From Fragilariopsis cylindrus CCMP1102 (Eukaryota > Bacillariophyta > Bacillariophyceae > Bacillariales > Bacillariaceae), in assembly GCA_900095095.1 (NCBI GenBank), contig FMBT01000298.1:248001-312000 (forward strand): a stretch of 64,000 nucleotides of DNA, read 5' to 3'. The position numbers were made by a program, and so were the translations under genes. This document shows, piece after piece, positions 1 through 10,522 of this stretch. The notes under the pieces were generated by a model that was given only the letters and a program-made list of their open reading frames with translations, searched no databases and had not been told where the DNA came from. How positions within the stretch are numbered: position 1 is the first letter of the stretch; every line of letters begins with the position of its first letter.

Positions 1-196
1 TGGCTGTACGTACGGGAGAATGAGGATGTGTTGTCCCAGGAGTTATAGCACTTTGAACGGATTGGTTGCTGCAACTGTCTACGTTGTGTGTGTTATAGGA
101 TGTGGAAGGTTGGACAGAGATATTATCCACTACATGTAGTACTGCCGCCACATTGCTGTTGTCCGCTGGGGCTGTCGTTGTCGCTGCTGTTTCCAT
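1..196 (-). CDS. N-terminal fragment of an unknown Thr/Ser/Asn-rich protein
   Basis: An open minus-strand frame begins at an ATG at 194-196 and stays open for 65 codons to the window edge, so the gene continues to the left. The peptide starts METAATTTAPADNSNVAAVL and is rich in Thr, Ser, Asn and Ala, with no signal peptide or membrane segment, as expected of a disordered N-terminus. I do not recognise the family. That this is a real start is inferred from the uninterrupted frame and the A/T-rich, stop-filled sequence just upstream of the ATG. Confidence 0.45.
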   Translation of the reverse strand, partial: METAATTTAPADNSNVAAVLHVVDNISVQPSTSYNTHNVDSCSNQSVQSAITPGTTHPHSPVRTA

Positions 197-2440
197 AATT
201 TAAGAGGGAAAAAAATACAAATTGGAAGAAACCGATTTTTCACGTCACGGTAGAATACGTAGGCAAAGTGGTGTCCGTTTTTTCTTCGTTTTTTTTTTTA
301 GTTTCAAAAATACCCGCTTCTCCACTGGCTTAATGTCAGTTTCGTTCTACTAGTAGTACGAATGAAAGTTTTACTACTGTATTATTTTATTCAGATCAAC
401 AACTCCCCACAGATCGATTTCCAGTCATGTACAGGGTACTCCTCTCTGCGGGCCTAGGGTAGGAACTAGTAGTATTTGATGATAGTATAACGAAGTCCTT
501 GTTTGTATTGACAATACAAATGAGATTTTTTGGTCTTAAGTGTAGGTGATATGGATTGCTACCTTAATTTAGTATCAAAAAGTTCAATAGAATTCTCTTT
601 TAAATAATGTACCTCAATCAATCAAGTCGTTTTGTGTGTTTGAGTGTTTTCTTTACGTGAGAGTTTCAAACAAGAGCAACGACGTTGATACTCTAGCTAC
701 AACAGACAGTAATAATACGCGCGCTACATTTTTTCCTGACTGCATTTTTTTGTCACTGTACAGAGCCACCAATCAAATCGCTGAACTGGTAAAATGGCGC
801 AGTTTATTAACGTACATTATTAAATGCGAGTTAAATTGCTATTTTTTGTACACGCTCGCCAGCAACAAAAATATATTATATCCATGACTGGTCACTCCGC
901 TTTAATTAAATCGTGTTCTTGAACTATGATATTTTACAGGTGAGAGAGTCAGTCTGTACCAACATGAATGCAGGATGAATGTAGATTTTTATTACTATTA
1001 GTCTATTAGATTGAACAATAAGCAGCAGCATTTGCTTGTGACAACTTTTAGTTAATTTCTTTTGATGGCTATTGTTTCCTGTGTTAATATATCTTGTAGA
1101 TGAACCAGGTTCCCTTATCACTCTATTTTTATTTCTTCATTTTGTTTTTGTTTTTGTTGTGATGATGATGATGATGTCTTATTGTGCCCCACCATTGTAG
1201 TAATGTGTATGGTCTAATCACAGCGTCCTTTTTATTTTGTTTCAATTCTTGCATGTATCTAACTTTTGGACCAGATTTTATGGAAGACAAACATACTATA
1301 TAATATATACATGACATGATGTGAGGTGCAGTACAACATACATTCAATGCAACAAAACAATTATTAGTAATACCTGATGGTGCACCAATCTGGGTATGCA
1401 TAGTAATGGAAGGGGATGATCTGATAACACTGGTGGAGGGGCGGAAATATCTGATAAAAGGCATCTTTATTATTATTACATCCACATGCACACTCTCACA
1501 TTTCATTATTTATTCTAAGACATAATAACATGGATGGTGGTATCACATTGTTGGTATTCTTGGTTGTTGAATAGTAGCTTGAAACAATATCAATCTTGTT
1601 ACCAATAATCAATTCCATTATTCTTGCTCCCCTCTCGATATTCCCATGCTATTTTCTGGCATGGTATGGTTTCATAGGAAGGAAAAATGGTATTACAGAG
1701 TGTAAGTCATTGTGGGGATTTGATGGCATCATAAAGTCACAGTAAGATTTCCTTCAGCATATAAGAAGTCCACTGATTAGTTACTCAAGCAAGTGCTTAC
1801 ACCTTACGTGTAATTCTGACACAAATCTGCCCTAATTTAAAAGTCACACAAAAAAGATACACACAAAAACATCACACCATCATCACCATCACCATTCATC
1901 ATACTCCCTCATACATATACATTCATTGTAGAGTCGGCACAAATTTTTTAGATAGAACACCTCCACTCAGTTTTCTTCTCTGAGTTAGGTGCTTTCACAG
2001 TATTATCAGACTCAATTTGCCTTCAGTTTAGGTCCTTTTTCCCATTTCACCATGCCATCTAAGATCTCAGTCTACTCATCTACAGTACTCCATTTTATCC
2101 GCTCCCCTAAATCGACGAATTTGCGAAGCCTGGTCCGCGTGCAAGTCACATTACACACGACACAAGATACTGAATATTTTGTTATCTATTCGATTTTCGG
2201 ATTTTATAGTCGGATATTTTAGAGCGCCAAAAAAGTCGTCATATTTCACATAAATAAACTTTTTTCGATTTACCCTCGTTGAGATTCGACTGCGATCACT
2301 TTAATAGGCTCACCATATTGTTGATTAGCTAGCGTTTGCAACGAAATGGAAAGATAAATCAGAATTGATGGCAACTTAAAGATTTACGAAATCGCGGAAG
2401 ACTAGACAACACACCTCTATTTGTATCTAAAGAGTTCAGG
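197..2440. other. Intergenic region, no gene recognised
   Basis: AT-rich sequence with short homopolymers and small simple repeats (for example a GAT run near 1160-1175 and CAC/CAT runs near 1875-1895). Open frames here are short and low in complexity; one encodes a His run from the GAT repeat. It should hold the promoters of the minus-strand gene at the left edge and of the LRR gene starting at 2441. Confidence 0.5.
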
Positions 2441-3958
2441 ATGCCCAATTCTTTTTCAAGTCGAAACAGACCCGACGGTGCTATTCCCTCGAAATTTTCT
2501 TGTTCTCCAGATGCCGAAGCCACGTATGATGGCGTTGAAAACTATACGGAAGGGGAAGGAAAGGAAGGAGCGAAGTATTCAACTTCCATGGAATATTTCT
2601 CTGAAAAGAAAGCGGACGTAGAGGCTGCTAGTTTTCCTGAACCGTCACTTGCAGCTGCAGATTCACTGGCTTTGTCTCTGAAGGAGGAGGTTTATGTAGA
2701 ACATATATTACCTAGTGAAGATGAGATCGCGAAAGAAGAAGAGAAGAAGTACATTAGAAAAAAACGAATTGCTAGAATTTGTTGCATCTCGAGCTGTATT
2801 GGCCTTCTTATTGGGATCATTGTCCTTGCTGTAATGTTGACAAAGCACAAGAAAATAAAGGAGGATGATTTCGAACGTGGGATCGTGGTGAATGATGGAA
2901 GTGGTATTGGGTCGATAGAGAGCATAGAGACGAACGTAGAGACGAACGTGGACGAGGCTACTAGTGTTGAGGCAAGCAAAGATGGGGACAATATCTTTAT
3001 AGCCGAGTCGTTGCCTGAGCTTTACTATCTACTAGAATCTAAGGTTTATAATGCGACAGCCTTACTAGACTTGGACACACCCGAAGGTAAAGCATACAAT
3101 TTTTTGCTCGAAGAGGAAGAAATAAAGAAGAATTCATTGGTTTTAAGGTCGATCAATGACATAGATCTGGAACGATATGCTCTCCTTGTTTTTTATTTTG
3201 GATCTGATGGTTCAGCATGGACGAACACCGCAGGGTGGTCGAATCCTAGCGAAGCATGTGAAAATTGGTATGGTGTGACTTGTCAAGATTCGTTGGTGAC
3301 TGGAATCGATCTTGGTAAGTTGACTATTATTATATATCATTTACACGAATGTATTTCGTTTGAAATTTTATCTGCTTTCCATTATTTATGCGAACATTTT
3401 CCTAACAGTTCAAAATTAATTGCTACTATTTTTTGCTACTGCACAGACAGAAATAATCTCTACGGGGAAATTTCGGAAGATTTCTGCCTGATGAATAATC
3501 TCAAAAAGATCAGACTGAGTGATAATGAGGTGAAGTTACCCTCATGTTTCTCAAAGCTCTCCAATTTGGAAGAACTTGATTACAGAGGAAATAATTATGA
3601 TGGAGAGCTACCCAATGATCTACATTCGATGTCCTCTCTCACCTACTTGCAATTGTCGGATAATGTGTTCACGGGTTCATTGGATGCGCTATTTCCTGCA
3701 GATGCAAGTGATCAACCTATATTCCCTAATCTTATCACTCTTAACCTTGCCAACAACGATCTTAGTGGACAAATTCCTGAAAGTAGGTTACGACGTATGC
3801 CGAATTTAAAACAATTGATTCTACATGGCAACCCTGATCTGTCTGGATCATTAAATGAGATGTGCAAAGGTGATGTTATAAGTCAAATTGACGTCGATTG
3901 TGATAAGATTTCATGTAAATGTTGTCAGTCGGGAAATAATTGCCCTTCGTCACGGTAA
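2441..3958 (+). CDS. Single-pass membrane leucine-rich-repeat protein
   Basis: Two exons, 2441-3314 and 3447-3958, give 461 residues. Residues 1-107 form an acidic, Ser/Glu-rich N-terminal region. A basic stretch (KKYIRKKRIAR) precedes one hydrophobic segment at about 110-133 (CISSCIGLLIGIIVLAVML), so this is probably a type II membrane protein with the LRR part on the luminal or outer side. After it come a WTNTAGWSNPSEACENWYGV cap like that of plant-type LRR proteins, several LRRs (NNLYGEI, NVFTGSLDALF, NDLSGQIPES) and a Cys-rich end (CDKISCKCCQ). The 132-nt intron (GTAAGT...ACAG) is a multiple of three and has no stop, so the gene can be misread as one exon. Diatoms carry many such LRR proteins. 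The ligand or partner is unknown. Confidence 0.8.
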   Translation: MPNSFSSRNRPDGAIPSKFSCSPDAEATYDGVENYTEGEGKEGAKYSTSMEYFSEKKADVEAASFPEPSLAAADSLALSLKEEVYVEHILPSEDEIAKEEEKKYIRKKRIARICCISSCIGLLIGIIVLAVMLTKHKKIKEDDFERGIVVNDGSGIGSIESIETNVETNVDEATSVEASKDGDNIFIAESLPELYYLLESKVYNATALLDLDTPEGKAYNFLLEEEEIKKNSLVLRSINDIDLERYALLVFYFGSDGSAWTNTAGWSNPSEACENWYGVTCQDSLVTGIDLGKLTIIIYHLHECISFEILSAFHYLCEHFPNSSKLIATIFCYCTDRNNLYGEISEDFCLMNNLKKIRLSDNEVKLPSCFSKLSNLEELDYRGNNYDGELPNDLHSMSSLTYLQLSDNVFTGSLDALFPADASDQPIFPNLITLNLANNDLSGQIPESRLRRMPNLKQLILHGNPDLSGSLNEMCKGDVISQIDVDCDKISCKCCQSGNNCPSSR

Positions 3959-4170
3959 ACGTAAAATGGGATGTAGGCACTACTGGGGACGATGTGAGCT
4001 TCGAAGCTATTTAAAATTATTGTGAAATTAGAAGGAAAGAAAAAATTAATACTTCCTATTATATATTTAATAGGTTTAAGAACCTACCCTACATATTGTA
4101 CAGCTGTGTAAATCTGAATTTTACAGTATTATTTTTTGTCTTCATCGTAAAAAGATTGGTTCAAATATTC

Positions 4171-4469
4171 GATGGCTTCTTTATTCCGTCACATGATTTT
4201 AACGGAAATATTGATTCGTTGTTTTCTGACGTACAGTCGGGTGACCCTATCCTTCAAAAACTGAAGACCTTGCCACTACATAGTAACAATTTAAGCGGTT
4301 CTTTCCAGATGCAGATCCTAGCAAGGTAACGAGCTTGAAAGCCTTGACGATAGGTAACAATCCTAACTTATCTGGATCACCATCTACATTTTGCAATGCC
4401 GTTAGTGTCAATTTGGCGTCCGCCGATTGCGACAAGATTGATTGTCCATGCTGTGCTGACTGTCGCTAA
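4171..4469 (+). pseudogene. Decayed or alternative copy of the LRR protein C-terminal exon
   Basis: This stretch encodes HDFNGNIDSLF, NNLSGSF and then, in another frame, DADPSKVTSLKALTIGNNPN and an end DCDKIDCPCCADCR followed by TAA at 4467-4469. It matches the order and Cys-rich end of the LRR gene just upstream (3650-3958) at roughly half of its residues. No transmembrane or N-terminal part is present and the frame shifts by one base near 4310. The simplest reading is an old tandem duplicate that lost its 5' part. An alternative last exon of the upstream gene is possible, but I see no convincing acceptor. Confidence 0.55.
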
Positions 4470-4873
4470 TTTAAAGAAAAGATATCAACGGGGAAAAAAG
4501 GACGAGTATCGAGTGTGAAAGTGGATCATTTGGGGGAGTAATATGTAAGAATTTTAAACAAACCGTGTAGTTAGTTTTGTTGTACCGGTCATGAGGTTTC
4601 CTTACGAACATAGGAGTTAGTTTAGCATTGCTAATTGGGTAAGCGAGATCAAGTGTTTTTGTAGGACTTACACATAAAACATATACGTGTGATACGAGTC
4701 AAGTCAAGTCTATGGAAGCAAGGAAACTACTATTGGCCTAATCTATGTAAAATCTATGGTGAAGAATTCTTTACTTGTATAAATTTCATCGTTGTAGATG
4801 AAAAATATATTACAAAGCTTATTTTACTTGACCAAATTAGTTGTCTTCGTATTACGTTTGTGTAACTTTCAGA
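4470..4873. other. Intergenic region between convergent LRR and DHS genes
   Basis: About 400 bases of AT-rich sequence holding the 3' ends of two converging transcription units. Nothing else is recognised apart from a short GTCAA repeat near 4697. Confidence 0.4.
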
Positions 4874-6458
4874 TCAACTAGATTTTTCAATTTCTTTCAG
4901 GTCATCAATAAAACAGGCAGTGTCTTTGGTATCTTCTTTCCATTGTTCAACATCCTTGGCAAATGTTTGACTTACAATTAATGGAAATGCGATGGTTGCA
5001 TCACAAGATACCTTGACCGGGTTCGCCGTGATCCGGATTTTACCCCAACTAATTGCCTCATCAGGAGATGCACCACTATCACTACCATCGAATTCTTGCC
5101 CAGTATTGATATACACGGAGAAATCGGCACCATTCCGCATCAAGTTCGCATTGCATGTGTGATGTTTCACTAGTCCACCCCCTAATATGATCATACCGGT
5201 AGCATGACTCCGAATAGCTTGATCATTGATTCGACGTATATCCTCCGCAATATCTAGAACGAATCCAGGTCGTTTGTAGGAATGAAAGAACAGCATATCT
5301 CCTACACTACCATCAGTGAGTGCGGGACAAAATATAGGAATATCGTTCTTTGCTGCCCAATATAATACACTCTCCTCATTATTTATTTCTAGTCCAAGAC
5401 GATGGATGACTTTGGATGGTGTCCACACAAATCTTTCTGGTACATCATCACCATCTATTGAACCAGCTTTTGCGACTGCCTTCGCCCATTCCATACATTT
5501 TTTATCTTGCTCTTCGTGCATACTTTCAATTATGGGACTCATCCAATCCTCAAACACGCAATAATTTTTGTTTGGGACGAGTAAATTACCTGATTTTTGA
5601 AATGAATGAATAGAGATACTGATGTGAGTATTTTGCTTTTGTTTGTTGATGTACTAGTAGACTCAACTTTCAACATATTTGAAATTCTCTCCTAAATAAA
5701 ACAACAACATCGCATCGTAAATAATATAGTCCTAACAACATATAGTGTATAGTATTATAATGATATAACGTACCAATTCGATTAATACCTTTCTTCCGCA
5801 ATTCTCGACCATTCAATTTGAAATCACCCATAAATGTCGGTTCAAAACATTTCATTAAATCTTCTTCAATTCCACCGGCTGTTGTGACAATACAATCCAC
5901 CATTTTATGTTGCACTAGAAACTTTAAGACTTCTCGTTGTCCACACGAAATCTGGTTCGAGGTATACGCCAAAAAAATTCTTGCTCGTAATCGTTTCCGA
6001 ATCTCGATCGGTATTAATTCCGGATCCTCAATTCCTTCCTGAAATGGAACTTGATCTAATCTCCATTTTCTCATCTGTTGAATCTGTTCGACGGCCAAAC
6101 CAAGATTGGTGGCCTGAAAACCGGTATGTCGAAAGGCCTTCATCATTTGATCAAGCATATCACTACTACCGTCGTCGTCGTTACTACTTCCTGCTGCAGC
6201 ATTTTTTTGATTAAAGTCCATTCCTTTACAAATGGGTGTCCCTTCGGGCATCGTGGAACTTTCACCTAACACAGCCCACGCCGAGACGGACGGAATATGT
6301 GATTTGTTGGCACTGTCTGTACTTGTACTGGCCTTATTGTCGAGAGGTTTTACTTCTACTAGGTTCATCGTAGTGTTGGCGGCGACGTCGACGTCACTGC
6401 TGCCAAGGATCGTTCCTTTCGCAACTCCAACACCATCCGAAGTATCTTTATTTTCCAT
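4874..6458 (-). CDS. DHPS: Deoxyhypusine synthase
   Basis: Transfers the aminobutyl group of spermidine to a lysine of eIF5A, the first step of hypusine formation, NAD-dependent and cytosolic. Exons complement(5774..6458) and complement(4874..5589) give 466 residues; the intron starts GTACGT and ends CAG. Family blocks are clear: [39 protein letters not shown] across the junction, [56 protein letters not shown]. Lys412 in SWGKIR is the expected catalytic lysine. The protein is about 100 residues longer than the human enzyme because of a Ser/Thr/Asn-rich N-terminal extension, which has no obvious targeting signal. The gene shares a 317-base upstream region with divergent Sec31. Confidence 0.95.
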
Positions 6459-6476
6459 GATTATTGTGCTGTAGTG

Positions 6477-6514
<38 letters not shown>

Positions 6515-6775
6515 CCTATCTGGCTTCTATTATTAGTTTCATTCGAAATATAAAAACAAAGAAACAAGCTTTTCAATTTATTACTAAATGCACGAGCGAC
6601 GGACTTACCAAACACGTTTGAAACTTCCATTTAAAAATGCTTTCGCTCGAGGACGACGAAGACAAAAGACATTTTCGAATATTAATAACTGCCTATCGCA
6701 ATGGTTATTGGTATTTATTAGATTTGATCAACATACAGTACCTTGCTATCAACAACGTGACAACAACAGGAGGAA
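6459..6775. promoter_or_regulatory. Shared upstream region of divergent DHS and Sec31 genes
   Basis: The start codons of DHS (6458, minus) and Sec31 (6776, plus) are 317 bases apart, so this interval must hold both promoters and 5' UTRs. It contains a CT run at 6480-6508 next to the DHS start; similar CT runs lie upstream of the kinase gene near 40.4-40.5 kb. No defined promoter element is claimed. Confidence 0.5.
6480..6508. repeat. CT dinucleotide microsatellite
   Basis: An almost perfect CT run of about 28 bases in the 5' UTR or promoter of the deoxyhypusine synthase gene (a GA run on the gene strand). Confidence 0.9.
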
Positions 6776-9700
6776 ATGACAAAGATAACGCAGATCAATG
6801 ATCGAAGTGCAGCCACGGCATGGAGTCCTGTCGCCGAATATGCTGGTGTAATCGCTTTGGGAGCCAAGGTCCGTAAATGATGATGATAATGATAATGAAT
6901 GAAAGCGATGACTAATATACTATAATAGGACGACTCGACTCGACTCGACTCGCACACATAATGTATCTCGAATGACAACGAATGAATGACGGTCTATGTT
7001 TCAATTGAGTTGTTTATTCATATTATATATTTCATATTATACAATACACATCATATTTAAATATGCAATTTCTATTCCAGTATTAACATTCATCGTTTTT
7101 TCTTCTTCTTCTCTGTATTTCTACTCTTAAATTAATTCGACAGGATTCCGGTGGTGCTGGTTTTGAAGAAACGGGTGGCGAACTAGAATTATACGATATG
7201 GATCTGACCAATGGAAACCAACAACAGAACGAAGCGACGAAACTGGGTTCAATCAAAACTGAGAGTCGTTTTGCTGCATTGGCATGGTCCACGGGTGAAT
7301 CGTCAACCACAACAACAACAACAACCACAAACAATTCGAAGAAATACCCGATGGGATTGCTGGCTGGTGGAATGGAAAACGGTACTGTACATGTTTGGGA
7401 TCCAAGAACAGTTATTCAGCAGCAACAACAACAAACACCATCGACGACAACGACAGCGATCGCATCTTTTTCACAACACGTGTCAGGTCCTGTGAAGGCA
7501 GTACAATTTAGTCCACTAGTACCGACACATTTAGCCACGGGAGGGAGTGATGGAAAAGTATTGATTATTGATGTAGATCGACCCGATCTCGCACCCTTTA
7601 TTCCCTGTGCCAACAACACTCAACAACGTGCACAAATCACCTCCATTGCTTGGAATACACAGGTGGCTCATATTGTGGCGAGTGCGGCCAGTGATGGTAC
7701 CGTCGGTATTTGGGATATTAAAAGTCGCAAGGCATGGTGTGAACTGCGTGCTGGTGATCAAGCCGTGTCCGATGTGGCATGGAATCCAGCACAGGGTTTT
7801 CATTTATTAACAGCCTCCGGCGATGATCGTAACCCTGTGATTAAATTGTGGGATTTAAGAGCCTCGACCAGTATGCCACTTGCTACATTGGCCGGACATA
7901 GTCAAGGGATTCTTAGTATGTCATGGTGTCCTCACGACGAACATCTGTTGCTTTCGTAAGTTATATACATATATTAGTAGCAATAGTACGACAGTATAGT
8001 GCTTGTTGTACTTGTACAAGGAACATGACATGGCTTGGAATTATCACGCGGAGAGACAATTTGCATCTCTTAGATTTGGTGATACCTATTGAATACTCAC
8101 ATTTATTTTCATCGTTTTTTTTTTGAAATTAAAATTACTAAAATAGTTGTGGGAAGGATAATCGGACCATACTATGGGATCTGTATGCTATGGCACCAAT
8201 CGGTGACGTCCCGAACGATCCTATCGAATCACAGCAAGTGTCTGGTAGTACAAACGAGCAAAGTATGTTCGGACTTGCGTCATCGCAACAACGCAGGTAC
8301 GATGTTCAATGGTCCCCCCTAAGACGAGGAATAGTTTCGACAGCTTCATTGGATCGTAAGGTGCAGGCACATAGTATACTAGGATTAGCGGCGTCGGGTC
8401 GTCCTCCCAAGTGGATGCGTCCCAGTAGTAGCGTCTCGTGCGGATTTGGTGGAACTATTGTAGCTTGTGGCGCCACAGATAAAATTGTTCGGATTCGTAC
8501 TGTTGTAGAAGATCCTGAATTGGAGAAGCTATCTAGAGACTTTGAAACTACTATGGACCCTAACAAAATAATTGATTTTTGTCACAGTAGAGCCGTATTG
8601 GCTGGGAAGAATGCGAACGAAAAACGGTTGTGGCAATTTATGCAAGTCATTTTCCAAGCAAACGCTAGACAACAGCTACTTTTTACTCTTGGATTTGATC
8701 CCACCACTATTGGTGAAAAGGCGGCTGCATACGAAGAAGAGAGAGGGATTACCAACGGTGTAGGCTCAATGTCGTTGAGTGATGGAAGCCATAACGATAC
8801 AGGAATGTCACAACCGACCCAAGACATTGTAAAACAGGCGTTGATGGTTGGAAACTTCGAGGCTGCTGTTGACTGCTGTTTTCGTACAGGGAATCTCGCC
8901 GATGCTCTTGTCCTTGCCTCATGTGGAGGTGCCGATTTGTGGGCAAAGACGCAAGAGCGATATTTCGAAAGCCAGTCTTCAAAGCGACCGTTTTTGTCAG
9001 TGGTCGGAGCCATCATCCGTAACGAACTACCATCCCTTATTCAAAGCTCTGACTTAGCAACTTGGCAGGAGACACTTGCTATTCTCTCAACCTATGGAAA
9101 ATCTGACGAGTTTCCGCAACTATGTGTTGCTCTTGGTGACCGGCTCGAGGAATCTGGCGATCATTCAAGTGCTTCTTTATGTTTTATGTGTGCCTTGAGT
9201 CTAAATAAGGCAATTAAGTATTGGAGGACGCAACTCGCAAATTCTAATGCAAGCAAAGACGGAGATATGGACATACCAGCTGCCCATGAATTCGTTGTAA
9301 AGGTTTCTATTTTTCTTCAAGCAGCTGGATCCACTGAAAATCTTGCCGCAGAGGATGCTGAATTATTCTCAAAGTATGCTGAAAAGCTCGCCGAACAAGG
9401 ACTTTTGGTGACCGCCGCAAAGTACTGCAAAGGAGATTCGGCGAACAGCAAGATTCTGCGTGATCGTTTGTATCGCAGCAGAGCGAGCCATAAATGCTTG
9501 GCAGCTATGGGAAACACACCTCCAGAATTCCCTTTCACTATGGAGGACGTGAAACAAAATCAAGGAACTGGAAGGAGTACTCAACGTAACCCGAGAAACG
9601 GTAGAAAGAATGATGATGGAGCTTCTGCTAATGTTGTTGGGAATTCCGCCTATTCACAGACGCAGCAACGGACTCAGCAGCAATCATATAGTCAACCGCA

Positions 9701-10424
9701 GCAGCAGACTCCTGCACCTGCTGTATCTACAGCATTGCCTGCAGAGTGGATGGAATTACAAGACCCTACAAGTGGCCGATCCTACTATGCAAATCAGACT
9801 ACTGGGGAGGTCAGTTGGGAGAAACCGCAAGCAGCGCCCGAACCGGCGCCTGCTCCAGCACCTGTACAACCTACTACAACTAAGCGTGCGACCTCAAACT
9901 CACATACTGCAAATATGGCTTCAAAATACGGCGACGGCTTCGTTACATCAGCATCCCATCCTGAATTGGCAAGTCAATATGGAAATGTCGGCACAGGTAA
10001 CCCTTACAAAACCACTGGTCGTCCAGGAAAAGCGAATGCCTCTTCTGCGCCAGAAAGAGCTCCGGTATCTGGAAACATTCATACCATCCCAGCATTGAAA
10101 GAAGAGTATCAGCCTATTCCTGACACGATGCTAGGTCTTATAACTGCTCTTAAAGGAGGCCAACTAGCCTCTGTAGATAAACGTCAATTAGCAGAAGCTG
10201 AGAAAGCGATTGCCATATTCTCGAAACGACTCGCTCTAGGCGATATATCAGATGACGTTGCAAACCAAATGTTATCAATAACAAGTTCTCTTTCGGCCTA
10301 CGATTGGGCCGCTGCAACAGCGTTACAGACCTCACTTATTAGTAACGAATGGAAAGAACACAAGGAATGGTTAAAAGGTATCAAAGCATTAGTACAGCTC
10401 GCCACAAAGATGTACTCGCGTTAA
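6776..10424 (+). CDS. SEC31: COPII coat protein Sec31 with an internal WW domain
   Basis: Outer-coat subunit of COPII vesicles budding from the ER. Exons 6776-6868, 7144-7955 and 8147-10424 give 1060 residues. The small first exon (MTKITQINDRSAATAWSPVA) matches the conserved Sec31 start, which fixes the ATG. Its donor is GTCCGT, a weaker site than usual. WD40 repeats fill about residues 1-400 (IWDIKSRKAW, KLWDLRAS, NRTILWDLYAM). An alpha-solenoid (ACE1-like) region follows, about 470-700. Next comes a Gln/Pro-rich linker with a WW domain at about 832-862 (LPAEWMELQDPTSGR...GEVSWEKP), which has both signature tryptophans. A helical C-terminal domain ends in KALVQLATKMYSR. The WW domain is not part of yeast or human Sec31. 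Confidence 0.95.
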
Positions 10425-10522
10425 GCGATATATAGAATGAAAGGAAATAGTAACTTGTTGCAATTTAATTATGCTGGTCTTCCCTCTATATTCAATCTCT
10501 ACAGACTATTGCATTGAATCAT

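Noticed and set aside
1129-1506. 125-codon minus-strand open frame with a His run
   Set aside because: The His run comes from a GAT microsatellite. The remainder is low-quality sequence without a domain or splice context.
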